Below, in pieces: positions 23,682-31,560 of a stretch of 64,000 bases of DNA; the first letter of the stretch is position 1, and each line of letters opens with the position of its first letter. The DNA is from Actinomycetospora sp. NBRC 106375 (lineage in GTDB: Bacteria; Actinomycetota; Actinomycetes; Mycobacteriales; Pseudonocardiaceae), in NCBI RefSeq assembly GCF_030269665.1, contig NZ_BSTS01000018.1, forward strand, positions 62,001 to 126,000, written 5' to 3'. The position numbers and the translations under genes are program-made. Below the pieces are notes generated by a model. That model was not told the origin of the DNA and did no database searches. It worked only from the letters and a program-made list of their open reading frames with translations.

Positions 23682-24161
23682 GTGCCCGAATCCAGCTCGA
23701 GCGAGCTGCTCGTCCAGCTCGCGCGACGCTGTCTCGCGGTGTTCGACGTCGCCGCTGCGGCGGTCTTGTTGGTCTCGCCCGGTGAGCGGGTGCGTGTCGC
23801 CGCGGCGACGTCACCGGGCTGCCACGACCTCGCATCGTTCGCCGCGGCCACCGAGACCGGCCCCGGCGTCGAGGCCCTCCGTACCGGCGCCCAGGTCAGC
23901 AGCCCGCACATCGACCGCGACACCGCGGCCTGGCCCGGTTACGGCGCCGCCGCACGCCGCGCAGGCTTCCGCTCGGCGCAGGCTCTCCCGCTGCGCAGCG
24001 GCCGCCGCGTCGTCGGCGCGCTGTACCTGTTCGACATCCGCACACGCAGCTTCGATGCCGACCAGCGTGCCCTGGGTCAGGCCATCGCCGACGACACCAC
24101 CACCGCCTGGATGCACCACGACGCGACCCGCGCTCGCGTCCGGGCATCCCGGTCGTCCTGA
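23682..24161 (+). CDS. GAF domain protein without an output domain
   Basis: From GTG 23682 the gene encodes 159 residues that make up one GAF domain: SELLVQLARRCLAVFDVAAA, AAVLLVSPGERVRVAAATSP, AARRAGFRSAQALPLRSGRR and VVGALYLFDIRTRSFDADQR. It closely resembles the GAF halves of the GAF-ANTAR proteins nearby, but the ANTAR domain is missing; the protein ends shortly after the last GAF helix. It could act as a stand-alone sensor or compete for dimerisation. The alternative start at 23421 would give 246 residues. It follows the sigma factor gene in the same direction. Confidence 0.68.
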   Translation: MPESSSSELLVQLARRCLAVFDVAAAAVLLVSPGERVRVAAATSPGCHDLASFAAATETGPGVEALRTGAQVSSPHIDRDTAAWPGYGAAARRAGFRSAQALPLRSGRRVVGALYLFDIRTRSFDADQRALGQAIADDTTTAWMHHDATRARVRASRSS

Positions 24162-24547
24162 GACGGCGGGCGCTGCGGCTGTGCGGCCTCGATCGCGAGG
24201 TGGCCGTGTCGGACCGCTTCGCCGACGTCCTCGGTCAGGCGGCGCGTCGCCCGCCCGCGCCTCCCGCCCCGGGGAGCGGGCCGTGAGCCCGTTCGAGGGC
24301 GGCAGCCCGTCGCGAGGAGTGTTTGGCCCGCCGAGAGGCAAGGGTAGCCGCGCTCATCGCCGCGCCCGCACGGTGCGGCAGCTGTCCCCCCTGGTCCCGG
24401 TGGACGTTTCGGTCCTGCTCACGTGACTCCTCCGGGGAAGCTCTCGATGCTCCAGCTGTCACCATCCGGTCTCTCGGCCCTCGTCAACGACCTGCCACAG
24501 GTGCTCGGCGCACTCGTCGAGCTCCGGCGCCGCCCCCGTCGGTTCCC
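24162..24547. other. 386-bp gap with short coding-like debris
   Basis: A plus-frame segment directly after the GAF stop (PVVLRRRALRLCGLDREVAV and SDRFADVLGQA) resembles the end of a STAS domain but has no start. A 48-codon GTG frame at 24423-24569 has reasonable codon use but no ribosome-binding site. Neither is firm enough to call a gene. Confidence 0.35.
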
Positions 24548-24892
24548 ATGTGCCCCAGCCCCCGCCTGATCGTCATGTGGACCATCCGCCACCACGCCCA
24601 GGTCACCGTGGACGGCCACGCCGACGCCGACGCCGTCGAACGCCTCGACCGTGCGCTCGACCTGATCATGAGAGCCCACGGCCGCCACATCACCGTCGAT
24701 CTGACCCGCCTCGAGGGTCGTGACGCCGACGTCCTCGAGGTCCTCGCCGCCACCTGGCACCGGCTCTCGCGCGCCGGCGGCCGGCTGCACGTCGTGGGGC
24801 TGCGCCGGCGGCTGATCACCGACCCCGAGGTGTCGGCGTTCCCCGAGGTCTTCGGGCGCCCGCGCTTCCCCGCTCGCCCGCATCCGGCCTGA
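24548..24892 (+). CDS. STAS domain protein
   Basis: A 114-residue single-domain STAS-like protein: HAQVTVDGHADADAVERLDR, ALDLIMRAHGRHITVDLTRL, EGRDADVLEVLAATWHRLSR and GGRLHVVGLRRRLITDPE. At the position of the phosphorylatable serine (DxS) it reads EGRDADVL, so the phosphorylation site of classic RsbV/SpoIIAA proteins is absent; it may be a constitutive binder or a sensor. The start at ATG 24548 is uncertain (an in-frame ATG lies 27 bases later). It precedes a desaturase gene by 36 bp in the same direction, so the two may be co-transcribed. Confidence 0.62.
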   Translation: MCPSPRLIVMWTIRHHAQVTVDGHADADAVERLDRALDLIMRAHGRHITVDLTRLEGRDADVLEVLAATWHRLSRAGGRLHVVGLRRRLITDPEVSAFPEVFGRPRFPARPHPA

Positions 24893-24928
24893 CCGATGGG
24901 CCGTCGACACGACACGACAGGAGCAACC

Positions 24929-25999
24929 ATGATCGCGGGCGAGGCGGTCCGACCGGTGCCGCGGCGCACGGAGTTCGCCGTGCTGACGCGCGCGCTGCGC
25001 GCGGCCGGGCTGCTCGAGCGGCGCCGTGGCTGGTACGCGGCCCTGATCGTCGCCACGACCACGCTACTGGGTGCGACCGTCGCCGCCTTCGTCGCGATCG
25101 GCGACTCCTGGTGGACGGTGGCGCTGGCTCCGGTGTTCGCCGTCGTGGCCGGACAGTGCGGGTTCATCGGTCACGACGCCGGGCACCGCCAGATCTTCGA
25201 CAGCGCACGGGCCAACGACGCCGTCGGCTACGTGGCCGGCAACCTCGCCATCGGTCTGGGCTACGCCCGATGGGTGGCCGAGCACAACGCGCACCACGCC
25301 AACCCCAACCACGAGACCCGCGACCCGGACGTCCAGATCCCGGTGCTCGCCTTCAGCGCGGAGCAGGCCACGGGGCGGCGCGGTCCGCTCGGCTTCGTCG
25401 CCCGCCACCAGGCCGTGCTGTTCTTCCCTCTCCTGCTGCTCGAGGGGCTGAGCATGCACGTCGGGAGTGTCCGGGCCCTCCTCGACGGCGAGGTCGCCAG
25501 GCCTCGCCTGGAGGCGACTCTGCTCGCCGTGCACGCCCTGGTCTACCTCGGTGCGGTGTTCCTCGTGCTCTCGCCGGGCCCCGCGGTCGTCTTCGTCGTC
25601 GTCCAGCAGGGGCTCTTCGGGCTCTACCTCGGGGCGGTGTTCGCGCCGAACCACAAGGGCATGCCGATGGTGTCCGCGGCGGATCGCCTCGACCCCGTGC
25701 GCAAGCAGGTCCTCACCTCGCGGAACATCCGCGGCAACGTCCTCGTCGACCACGCGATGGGCGGCCTGAACCACCAGATCGAACACCACCTGTTCACCCG
25801 CATGCCACGGCCGAACCTGCGGCGCGCGCGGCCTCTCGTCGCCGCGTTCTGCGAGCGGCAGGGCATCACCTACACCGAGACCGGGCTCCTCGACTCGTAC
25901 GCCCGCACCTTGCGCCACCTGCACGAGGCCGGCGCGCCCCTGCGCGGCGAGCAGGGATCAGGGGCGAGTGCGGGGATCGAGGGGGTCGGGGAGCGGTGA
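24929..25999 (+). CDS. fatty acid desaturase
   Basis: A 356-residue integral membrane desaturase. All three histidine boxes of the di-iron site are present: HDAGH near residue 85, HNAHH near 120 and HQIEHH near 285. Membrane pairs flank them (ALIVATTTLLGATVAAFVAI and VALAPVFAVVAGQCGFIGH; VYLGAVFLVLSPGPAVVFVV). It introduces a double bond into acyl chains using O2 and a reductant, raising membrane fluidity. The QxxHH third box places it with front-end or acyl-lipid desaturases, where Q replaces the first H. An ACAGGAG site lies before the ATG. No cytochrome b5 domain or redox partner is adjacent. A second desaturase lies 2.6 kb downstream. Confidence 0.88.
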   Translation: MIAGEAVRPVPRRTEFAVLTRALRAAGLLERRRGWYAALIVATTTLLGATVAAFVAIGDSWWTVALAPVFAVVAGQCGFIGHDAGHRQIFDSARANDAVGYVAGNLAIGLGYARWVAEHNAHHANPNHETRDPDVQIPVLAFSAEQATGRRGPLGFVARHQAVLFFPLLLLEGLSMHVGSVRALLDGEVARPRLEATLLAVHALVYLGAVFLVLSPGPAVVFVVVQQGLFGLYLGAVFAPNHKGMPMVSAADRLDPVRKQVLTSRNIRGNVLVDHAMGGLNHQIEHHLFTRMPRPNLRRARPLVAAFCERQGITYTETGLLDSYARTLRHLHEAGAPLRGEQGSGASAGIEGVGER

Positions 26000-26311
26000 C
26001 GACGCCGGTCGGGTCGGCGGCGCTGCGCCCCGCACGGCCGCGACCAGCGCGATCGAGGAGACGACCAGCGCGCCGACCCCCTCGCCGACGAGATCGAGCA
26101 GATTCGCGGCGACACGGCCGGTGGGGATCACGAGGCGTCCGCGTGGCGCTGGCGGCAGGGGCGGTCGACGTGCCCGGAAGCGTGCGCGAGAGAAACGGGT
26201 GACCTGATGGTTGCCCTGCTTTCGTGGAGGTGCAGGCCTGACGGGGTCGATCGGCGCGCCGGCGCCGGAGGCGTCGTGAGGACGCTCGCCGGTCGCCGGC
26301 CCGCCGTGGTC
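26000..26311. other. 312-bp gap with a possible small antisense ORF
   Basis: A minus-strand GTG frame (26131 to 25958) encodes 57 residues including LLDLVGEGVGALVVSSIALV, a plausible amphipathic or membrane helix, but it lacks a ribosome-binding site and overlaps the desaturase end antisense. Otherwise I see only the 3' region of the cold-shock gene. Confidence 0.35.
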
Positions 26312-26515
26312 TCAGAGAGGACGGACCGAGTCGGCTTGCATCCCTTTCTGGCCCTGCGACGCGGTGAAGGTCACCCGCTGGTTCTCCTCGAGCGACTTGT
26401 AGCCCGACGAGTCGATGGCGGAGAAGTGGACGAAGACGTCCTTGCTCCCGTCATCGGGCGCGATGAAACCGAAGCCCTTCTCGGCGTTGAACCATTTCAC
26501 GGTTCCGTCGGTCAC
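26312..26515 (-). CDS. cold shock protein (CspA family)
   Basis: A 67-residue OB-fold cold-shock protein: [20 protein letters not shown] with RNP1 (KGFGFI), then VFVHFSAID with RNP2 and a [12 protein letters not shown] ending. These bind single-stranded RNA and DNA and act as RNA chaperones. GTG 26515 is chosen because a GAGGAA site stands 6 bases upstream and it gives the family's usual length; an in-frame-looking ATG at 26527 would add 4 residues. It lies between two desaturase genes, which fits a cold or membrane-stress grouping. The upstream 329 bp would supply a long 5' leader, common in cold-shock genes. Confidence 0.92.
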   Translation of the reverse strand: MTDGTVKWFNAEKGFGFIAPDDGSKDVFVHFSAIDSSGYKSLEENQRVTFTASQGQKGMQADSVRPL

Positions 26516-26844
26516 GGAGTTCCTCATCTCTTCTGCGCGGCCGCGGCAGGGACCTGCCGGTCGGCGTTGCCCGGAACTCCTGCCAACCCGAGGCTTCCCC
26601 GGGTGTGCGCACGAGATCGGTGTCACGTGATCCGGCGCTCGACGCGAGGACAACAAGACGGCAACGGCCGGAACGCTACACGGTCCGTCACCGCACCAGT
26701 GCCGCGAGAGGCGGGAAGCCCATCGGGCCTCGATGCTCTACCGTGCGGTGGTCTTCGAGACGTCGTGCCACCAGCGCGTCGCAGGCCCCGGACCCCGGCC
26801 GACGAGGACACAGCCGTCGCTGCGCGGGTCGGGAGGGACACAGC
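26516..26844. other. 329-bp divergent intergenic region (csp / GAF-ANTAR)
   Basis: It carries the promoter and long leader of the cold-shock gene on the minus strand and the promoter of the GAF-ANTAR gene on the plus strand. No further gene is seen. I cannot point to convincing promoter hexamers. Confidence 0.45.
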
Positions 26845-27744
26845 GTGAGCGCCCAGGATGGCGCCGAGGACGCTCTGCGGCGTCACCGGCTGCTGGCGCT
26901 CGTCGACGGCGAGGGGTCGGCGGGCGCGGGCGCGGGGGGCAGCCGGGGCACCGCCGACGCGCCGGCCCTGTTGTCCCGGCTCGGCAGGGTGTGCACGGTG
27001 GCGGTGTCGGAGGTCCGGGTCGATGGTGCCGGGGTGACGGTGATGGGCAGCCTCGAGGGCGGGGTGGGCGGCGCGCGGGACCAGCTCGCCGCCACCGGCC
27101 GATTGACCCAGCAGCTCGAGGACCTGCAGCTCACCACCGGCGAGGGCCCGTGCCTCGACGCCTTCCGGGGAGGCCTCCCGGTCCTGGCCGGAGACATCGC
27201 TGCCGAGCCGGCCCGCTGGTTGGGGTTCGCCCCCGAGGCGGTCCGGGCGGGGGTGGCGGCGCTGTTCTCGCTGCCGCTGCAGGTCGGCGCGGTCCGGCTG
27301 GGCACCCTCGATCTGCACCGCCTCACGGCGGGCCAGCTCACGCGCGAGCAGCTCGCCGACGCCCTCGCCCTCGCCGCACTCGCCACCGAGGCCCTGCTCG
27401 ACCTCACCGGCTCCGGCAACGGCGCCGCCCCGGAGGACGACGGCGACGTCCAGGACGCGGCGGCGTCCCTGACGGGATGGCTGCCCGACGTGCACGCCGA
27501 CGTGCACGTCGCCGCCGGCATGGTCTCGGCCCGCGCCGGCGTCGACGTCGCCACCGCCCTGCTGCGGTTGCGGGCCTACGCCTTCTCCCACAGCGAACCG
27601 ATCCACGACGTCGCCCGGCGGATCATCGCCCGCGACCTGGTGCTCGACCGGTCGGGGACGCCCGCACCGGGACCTCCTCTCGAGGACGGGCACGAAGCAT
27701 CTCCAGAGACCCCAGCCCCGAACCCGGAGGGCGAAGACCCATGA
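26845..27744 (+). CDS. GAF and ANTAR domain protein
   Basis: A 299-residue protein. The GAF-like sensor (about residues 45-185) contains TTGEGPCLDAFRGGLPVLAG and VRAGVAALFSLPLQVGAVRL with GTLDLHR. An ANTAR domain follows at about 215-270 (VHVAAGMVSARAGVDVATAL, RLRAYAFSHSEPIHDVARRI). A disordered proline-rich tail ends the protein. The TTGEGPC pattern is common to a large actinobacterial GAF-ANTAR group. The GTG start has a GGGAGGG site. Its TGA overlaps the ATG of a second GAF-ANTAR gene, so the two are made together and may heterodimerise. ANTAR output would be antitermination on target RNAs. Confidence 0.83.
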   Translation: MSAQDGAEDALRRHRLLALVDGEGSAGAGAGGSRGTADAPALLSRLGRVCTVAVSEVRVDGAGVTVMGSLEGGVGGARDQLAATGRLTQQLEDLQLTTGEGPCLDAFRGGLPVLAGDIAAEPARWLGFAPEAVRAGVAALFSLPLQVGAVRLGTLDLHRLTAGQLTREQLADALALAALATEALLDLTGSGNGAAPEDDGDVQDAAASLTGWLPDVHADVHVAAGMVSARAGVDVATALLRLRAYAFSHSEPIHDVARRIIARDLVLDRSGTPAPGPPLEDGHEASPETPAPNPEGEDP

Positions 27745-28478
27745 GCAACGGCCGCGAACCCCAGGTCATCGACACGTTCCTGGGCCTGACCGACACCCTC
27801 GTCCACGACTTCGACGCCCTGGACATGCTGACGATGCTCTCGGAACGCTGCGTCGAGCTCCTCGACGTCGACGCGGCGGGGGTCATCCTGACCGACGGGC
27901 AGGGCGGCCTGTCGGTGGCCGCCGCGTCCACGGAGCGGACCCGCCTGTTGGAGGTGTTCGCCGTCGCCATCGACGCCGGCCCGTGCGTGGACTGCGTGCG
28001 CAGCGGACGGCCGGTGAGCAGCGAGGACCTCACCGCGCCCGGCGCCGGCGACCGGTGGCCCCGTTACGCGCTCCAGGCCACCGACGCCGGGTTCCGGTCC
28101 ACCCATGCCCTCCCGATGCGCCTGCGGGACGAGGTGATCGGGGTGCTGACCCTGCTCCACACCGACCCGCACACCCTCGTCGACGACGACGTCCGGCTCG
28201 GTCAGGCGCTGGCGGACGCGGCGACCATCGGCCTGCTCCACGAGCGGGCGGTGCGCCACGCCGAGACCGTGCAAGAACAGCTCCAGGGCGCCCTCAACAG
28301 CAGAGTGACCATCGAGCAGGCCAAGGGCGTCGTCGCCGGGCAGAGCGGGCTCAGCCCGGAGGAGGCGTTCGGCAGGCTGCGGACCCACGCCCGACGGCAC
28401 GGTCTGCGGCTCACCGACCTCGCCCGCGCCGTGGTCGAGCGCACGGTCGACGTGGCGTCCCTCCGGGCCGATCCGTAG
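27741..28478 (+). CDS. GAF and ANTAR domain protein
   Basis: A 245-residue protein with a GAF domain at about residues 15-165 (FLGLTDTLVHDFDALDMLTM, LLDVDAAGVILTDGQGGLSV, GFRSTHALPMRLRDEVIGVL). A typical ANTAR domain is at about 180-240 (ALNSRVTIEQAKGVVAGQSG, RTHARRHGLRLTDLARAVVE). It starts within the stop codon of the preceding GAF-ANTAR gene (ATGA overlap), an arrangement that favours a stoichiometric pair. A 169-bp gap separates it from the desaturase downstream in the same direction, so it may regulate that gene by antitermination; no ANTAR-type double hairpin was identified there by eye. Confidence 0.87.
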   Translation: MSNGREPQVIDTFLGLTDTLVHDFDALDMLTMLSERCVELLDVDAAGVILTDGQGGLSVAAASTERTRLLEVFAVAIDAGPCVDCVRSGRPVSSEDLTAPGAGDRWPRYALQATDAGFRSTHALPMRLRDEVIGVLTLLHTDPHTLVDDDVRLGQALADAATIGLLHERAVRHAETVQEQLQGALNSRVTIEQAKGVVAGQSGLSPEEAFGRLRTHARRHGLRLTDLARAVVERTVDVASLRADP

Positions 28479-28647
28479 GACGGCCCACCGCGCCGAGGTG
28501 TAGGCCTGCGCTCCTCCGGGTGTGCGACGGCGGTCGGGCGAGCACCCTGGGAGTGAGCCCGCACGGCCCCGCGCCGGCGGCCCTCCGAATGTGTTCGCCA
28601 GGACCCCGCGATCCCGTCGCCCCACGTCCGCGAGACCCGGAGGCCCC

Positions 28648-29814
28648 ATGACGGCTGTTCTGCCTGCACCGACCACCACCCACACCGACGACGACCACAA
28701 CGCCACCGCGGTCCGTCCACCGACGACGTCGACGTCGAGTACGACCGCGCACCTCTCGGATGCCGACGTCGAGGACCTCGGGGTCGAGCTGGACGCGCTG
28801 CGCCAGAGCGTGATGAGTGATCTCGGCGACGAGGACGCCGCCTACATCCGGCGGGTCGTCGCGGTCCAACGAGGGCTCGAGGCCGGCGGCCGCACGCTGT
28901 TGCTGGTCTCGCCGCTGCCGCCGGCCTGGCTCGCCGGGACCGCGGCCCTCTCGGTGGCCAAGATCCTCGAGAACATGGAGATCGGCCACAACGTCCTGCA
29001 CGGCCAGTGGGACTGGATGAACGACCCCGAGATCCATTCGAGCACCTGGGAGTGGGACTCGGCCTCGTCCGCCGAGGGGTGGAAGTACACCCACAACTTC
29101 GTGCACCACACCTACACCAACGTCCTCGGCAAGGACCGCGACGTCGGGTACGCCGTACTGCGCGTCAGCCCCGAACAGCCGTGGCGACCGCACCACCTCG
29201 TCCAGCTCGGCACCAACGCCGCGCTCGCCCTCGGCTTCGAGTACGGCATCGCCGTCTACGACATCGAGCTCGAGGAGGTCGCCGCCGGCCGTAAGCCGTG
29301 GGCACAGGCCCGCAGCGAGCTGCGCGGCCTGTGGCGCAAGATCCGCGGCCAACTCGCCAAGGACTACATCCGGTGGCCGCTGCTGTCCGGCCTGGCGGCC
29401 CCGACGACCCTCGCGGCCAACCTCACCGCCAACATCGCACGCAACGTCTGGACGCACGCCGTGATCTTCTGCGGCCACTTCCCGGCCGGCGCCGAGGTCT
29501 TCGGCGAGGACCAGCTCGACGGAGAGACGCGTGGCCAGTGGTACCTGCGCCAGCTGCTCGGCTCGGCCAACCTGGACGGCCCCCCGCTGCTGCACCTGAT
29601 GACCGGCAACCTGTCCCACCAGATCGAGCACCACCTCTTCCCGGACATGCCCTCGCGCCGCTACGCGCAGGTCGCACCCGCGGTGCGCGACATCTGCACG
29701 CGCTACGGACTCCCGTACACGTCTGGTTCGCTTCCCCGCCAGTACGCCGGAGTCCTCGCCACCATCGCCCGGATGTCGCTGCCGGGCGGGACCGCGAGCG
29801 ACACAGCCGCGTGA
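28648..29814 (+). CDS. fatty acid desaturase
   Basis: A 388-residue acyl-lipid type desaturase. The N-terminal 45 residues are polar. Histidine boxes are HNVLH (near residue 118), HNFVHHTY (near 150) and HQIEHHLFPDMP (near 330). Between them are hydrophobic segments and a highly charged loop KDRDVGYAVLRVSPEQPW. It resembles the DesA3 type, which inserts a double bond into stearoyl chains with an external reductase; no reductase is adjacent. The ATG follows a CGGAGG element. It stands at the end of the cold-shock/GAF-ANTAR group and is followed 30 bp later by a STAS gene. Confidence 0.88.
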   Translation: MTAVLPAPTTTHTDDDHNATAVRPPTTSTSSTTAHLSDADVEDLGVELDALRQSVMSDLGDEDAAYIRRVVAVQRGLEAGGRTLLLVSPLPPAWLAGTAALSVAKILENMEIGHNVLHGQWDWMNDPEIHSSTWEWDSASSAEGWKYTHNFVHHTYTNVLGKDRDVGYAVLRVSPEQPWRPHHLVQLGTNAALALGFEYGIAVYDIELEEVAAGRKPWAQARSELRGLWRKIRGQLAKDYIRWPLLSGLAAPTTLAANLTANIARNVWTHAVIFCGHFPAGAEVFGEDQLDGETRGQWYLRQLLGSANLDGPPLLHLMTGNLSHQIEHHLFPDMPSRRYAQVAPAVRDICTRYGLPYTSGSLPRQYAGVLATIARMSLPGGTASDTAA

Positions 29815-29844
29815 AGCGGCCCCGAACCGTAGCCAGCCGCTCAC

Positions 29845-30234
29845 TTGCCGCGCACCCCCGGGAGGAGGAGGCTGACGGTCATTCAACTCGAGCGGGGGCC
29901 GCCGGTGCTCTCCCCCACGCCGCGCACCATCATTCTGGCCGGCCCCATCGGCACGTCCGAGATGAGGAGTCTCGCCAACTACTGCGAACAGCTCCATCGC
30001 AGCGGCCTGACCGAGCTGCACCTGCAGATGACCGCTGTCACCGTCTGCCGCCGCGCCGGCCTCGACGGGCTGCTGGCGTTGGCCGCCGGGTCCGCGTCCA
30101 TGGCGGTGTCCGTCGACGGAGCCCGCTGGTCGCACTTCATGGGCCTGCTCAGCGCCGCGCCCATCGATGAGATCCAGGAGCTCTGCGACGACGTCCGCCG
30201 GCTCCTGCCCCGACCGGCCCCCGACAGCGGCTAG
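29845..30234 (+). CDS. STAS domain protein with uncertain start
   Basis: A STAS-domain protein of about 110-129 residues: RTIILAGPIGTSEMRSLANY, HRSGLTELHLQMTAVTVCRR, AGLDGLLALAAGSASMAVSV and IDEIQELCDDVRRLL. At the phosphorylation position it has TVCRRAGL, with cysteine in place of the DxS motif. The open frame from TTG 29845 has no ribosome-binding site. A very strong GGAGGAGGAGG at 29861-29871 is followed 10 bases later by ATT (29881) and later by GTG 29905, so the true start could be a rare ATT codon. It lies 30 bp after the desaturase gene and may be co-transcribed. Confidence 0.68.
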   Translation: MPRTPGRRRLTVIQLERGPPVLSPTPRTIILAGPIGTSEMRSLANYCEQLHRSGLTELHLQMTAVTVCRRAGLDGLLALAAGSASMAVSVDGARWSHFMGLLSAAPIDEIQELCDDVRRLLPRPAPDSG

Positions 30235-30298
30235 GCAACGCCTGGTCGGCCAAGCACCAGGCCGAGCGCGAGGCCAAGCAGGCCGCCTCGGCCCAGGC

Positions 30299-30668
30299 GT
30301 GACCGCTTCCTTCGCGGCCGGTCCGGCGCCGTCGTTCCGTCTCGACGTCGACGGGCCTGCCGCCGCGCTGGTCACCGGAGCCGCGGGCGGCATCGGGGCC
30401 CGCGTGGCGCTGGGCCTGGCCGAGTACGGCGCCGACGTGGCCTGCCTCGACGTGTCCGCCGAGGGGGTGGCGGAGACCGTCGCCACCATCGAGGGCGTCG
30501 GTCGCCGCGCCCTCGCGGTGGAGGCCGATGTGCCGAGGGCGCCGCCATGCTCGCCCGCGGGCCGAGACCGAGGAGCTCGTCGGGCCGGTGGTCTTCCTGC
30601 TCAGCGCAGCGGCCTCGTACTGCACGGGAGCGAACTTCCTCGTCGACGGCGGCGCCGTCGCCTGGTGA
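30299..30668 (+). pseudogene. SDR oxidoreductase with large internal deletion
   Basis: From GTG 30299 the frame encodes a normal SDR N-terminus with the Rossmann motif TGAAGGIG and GLAEYGADVACLDVSAEGVA. It then jumps near 30535, after a frameshift, directly to the SDR C-terminus (ETEELVGPVVFLLSAAASYC and TGANFLVDGGAVAW). The middle, including the active-site Ser, YxxxK and substrate loop, is gone. The codons just upstream (30235-30302) encode a stray C-terminal peptide, AWSAKHQAEREAKQAASAQA, from another lost gene. Confidence 0.72.
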
Positions 30669-30844
30669 CCTCGCGACTCCGGCCCGATCAAGCGCCCCTC
30701 TGCTCGATCTGCTCGAGCGGAGTGGCCCTTCCCGTTGGTCCTCCCGACGTCGTTCAGCCCGAGTGGGCGGCTGGGGGCGATCTCACGGGGGTGTCCCGGC
30801 GGGGACCGCAAGTACGAGCGTGTGTGTCGCTTCTCGCGGCGGGT

Positions 30845-31078
30845 TCATCCGTGCCAGACCAGCCGCAGCAGATCGACGCACTCCAAGGACTCCGTGACCT
30901 GGTACCAGACCATGCCCTCCCCCCCACCCACCTCGAAGACATGGCAGCGAACCTCCGCGTCGGGGTTCCGAGGATTCACCGACGGTGCGACCGTCCACGG
31001 CGACACCTCCAGCGCGGCCCGCAGCTCGAGCACCATCGCCGATACTTCGGCGGGGAGCTGCTCGAGCGCCGCGGACAC
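30845..31078 (-). CDS. small hypothetical protein, possible toxin partner of DUF6247
   Basis: A 77-residue protein: SAALEQLPAEVSAMVLELRA, then WTVAPSVNPRNPDAEVRCHV and MVWYQVTESLECVDLLRLVW. A helix followed by a four-strand-like segment with a terminal VDLL(R)LVW strand recalls RelE/ParE-type toxins. It begins at GTG 31078, 31 bp after the stop of a DUF6247 gene in the same direction. Such DUF6247-small protein pairs recur in actinomycetes. I infer a toxin-antitoxin-like module, but no catalytic residues can be assigned. The start codon is not well supported by a ribosome-binding site. Confidence 0.55.
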   Translation of the reverse strand: MSAALEQLPAEVSAMVLELRAALEVSPWTVAPSVNPRNPDAEVRCHVFEVGGGEGMVWYQVTESLECVDLLRLVWHG

Positions 31079-31109
31079 CTCGTCGTCGACGTGGAGGACA
31101 TACGCCGGC

Positions 31110-31439
31110 TCAGATGCCGGTGTGCGACCGAGTCACCGACAGCGGCTCGTCCTCGGGTCGCGGCGCCCCGGTGTGCAGCTCGGCCGCCCGGCGCGCGACG
31201 CGCCGGAACACCTCGGGCTCGGACTGCAGCACCGCAAGGCGACGCCAGTGCTCGAGCACGGTGAACAGCTCGGTCAGATCGCGGCTGGTGCCCGCCCGGG
31301 TCAGCGCCTGCTCGTAGTCAGCATCGAAGCCGGCCTGGTCCTCGGGCAGCAGCGCCGACCGGATCGCCCCCGGTGACGCCCCCTTCCGCAGCGGGTGCCC
31401 ACGGGCGGGCTCGTCATCCACCGAGTACATCGCCGTCAT
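31110..31439 (-). CDS. DUF6247 family protein
   Basis: A 109-residue helical protein with the DUF6247 pattern: GASPGAIRSALLPEDQAGFD, ADYEQALTRAGTSRDLTELF and TVLEHWRRLAVLQSEPEVF, then a polar tail. The family is small, actinobacterial and commonly encoded just upstream of a short beta-rich protein; an antitoxin-like role has been suggested by such context only. The start is ATG 31439, with another ATG three codons later. It is followed by the 77-residue gene 31 bp downstream. Confidence 0.72.
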   Translation of the reverse strand: MTAMYSVDDEPARGHPLRKGASPGAIRSALLPEDQAGFDADYEQALTRAGTSRDLTELFTVLEHWRRLAVLQSEPEVFRRVARRAAELHTGAPRPEDEPLSVTRSHTGI

Positions 31440-31560
31440 CGGCCCGACGGTAACGGCTCCACCCGGGCCCAGCGAACACCTCGAGCAGAGCGGGAGGGGT
31501 GTCCTCCGTGGCCGGTCGGGCCCGCTTCGAGGCCCGCTGATGTCACGTCATCGCCCGGCA

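Noticed and set aside
24423..24569. A 48-residue GTG-start ORF before the STAS gene
   Set aside because: Codon use is acceptable, but there is no ribosome-binding site and no conservation can be judged; it also overlaps the STAS start in another frame.
25958..26131. A 57-residue minus-strand ORF with a possible amphipathic helix
   Set aside because: It has no ribosome-binding site, overlaps the desaturase 3' end antisense, and has no recognisable family. It is noted in the gap entry but not called.
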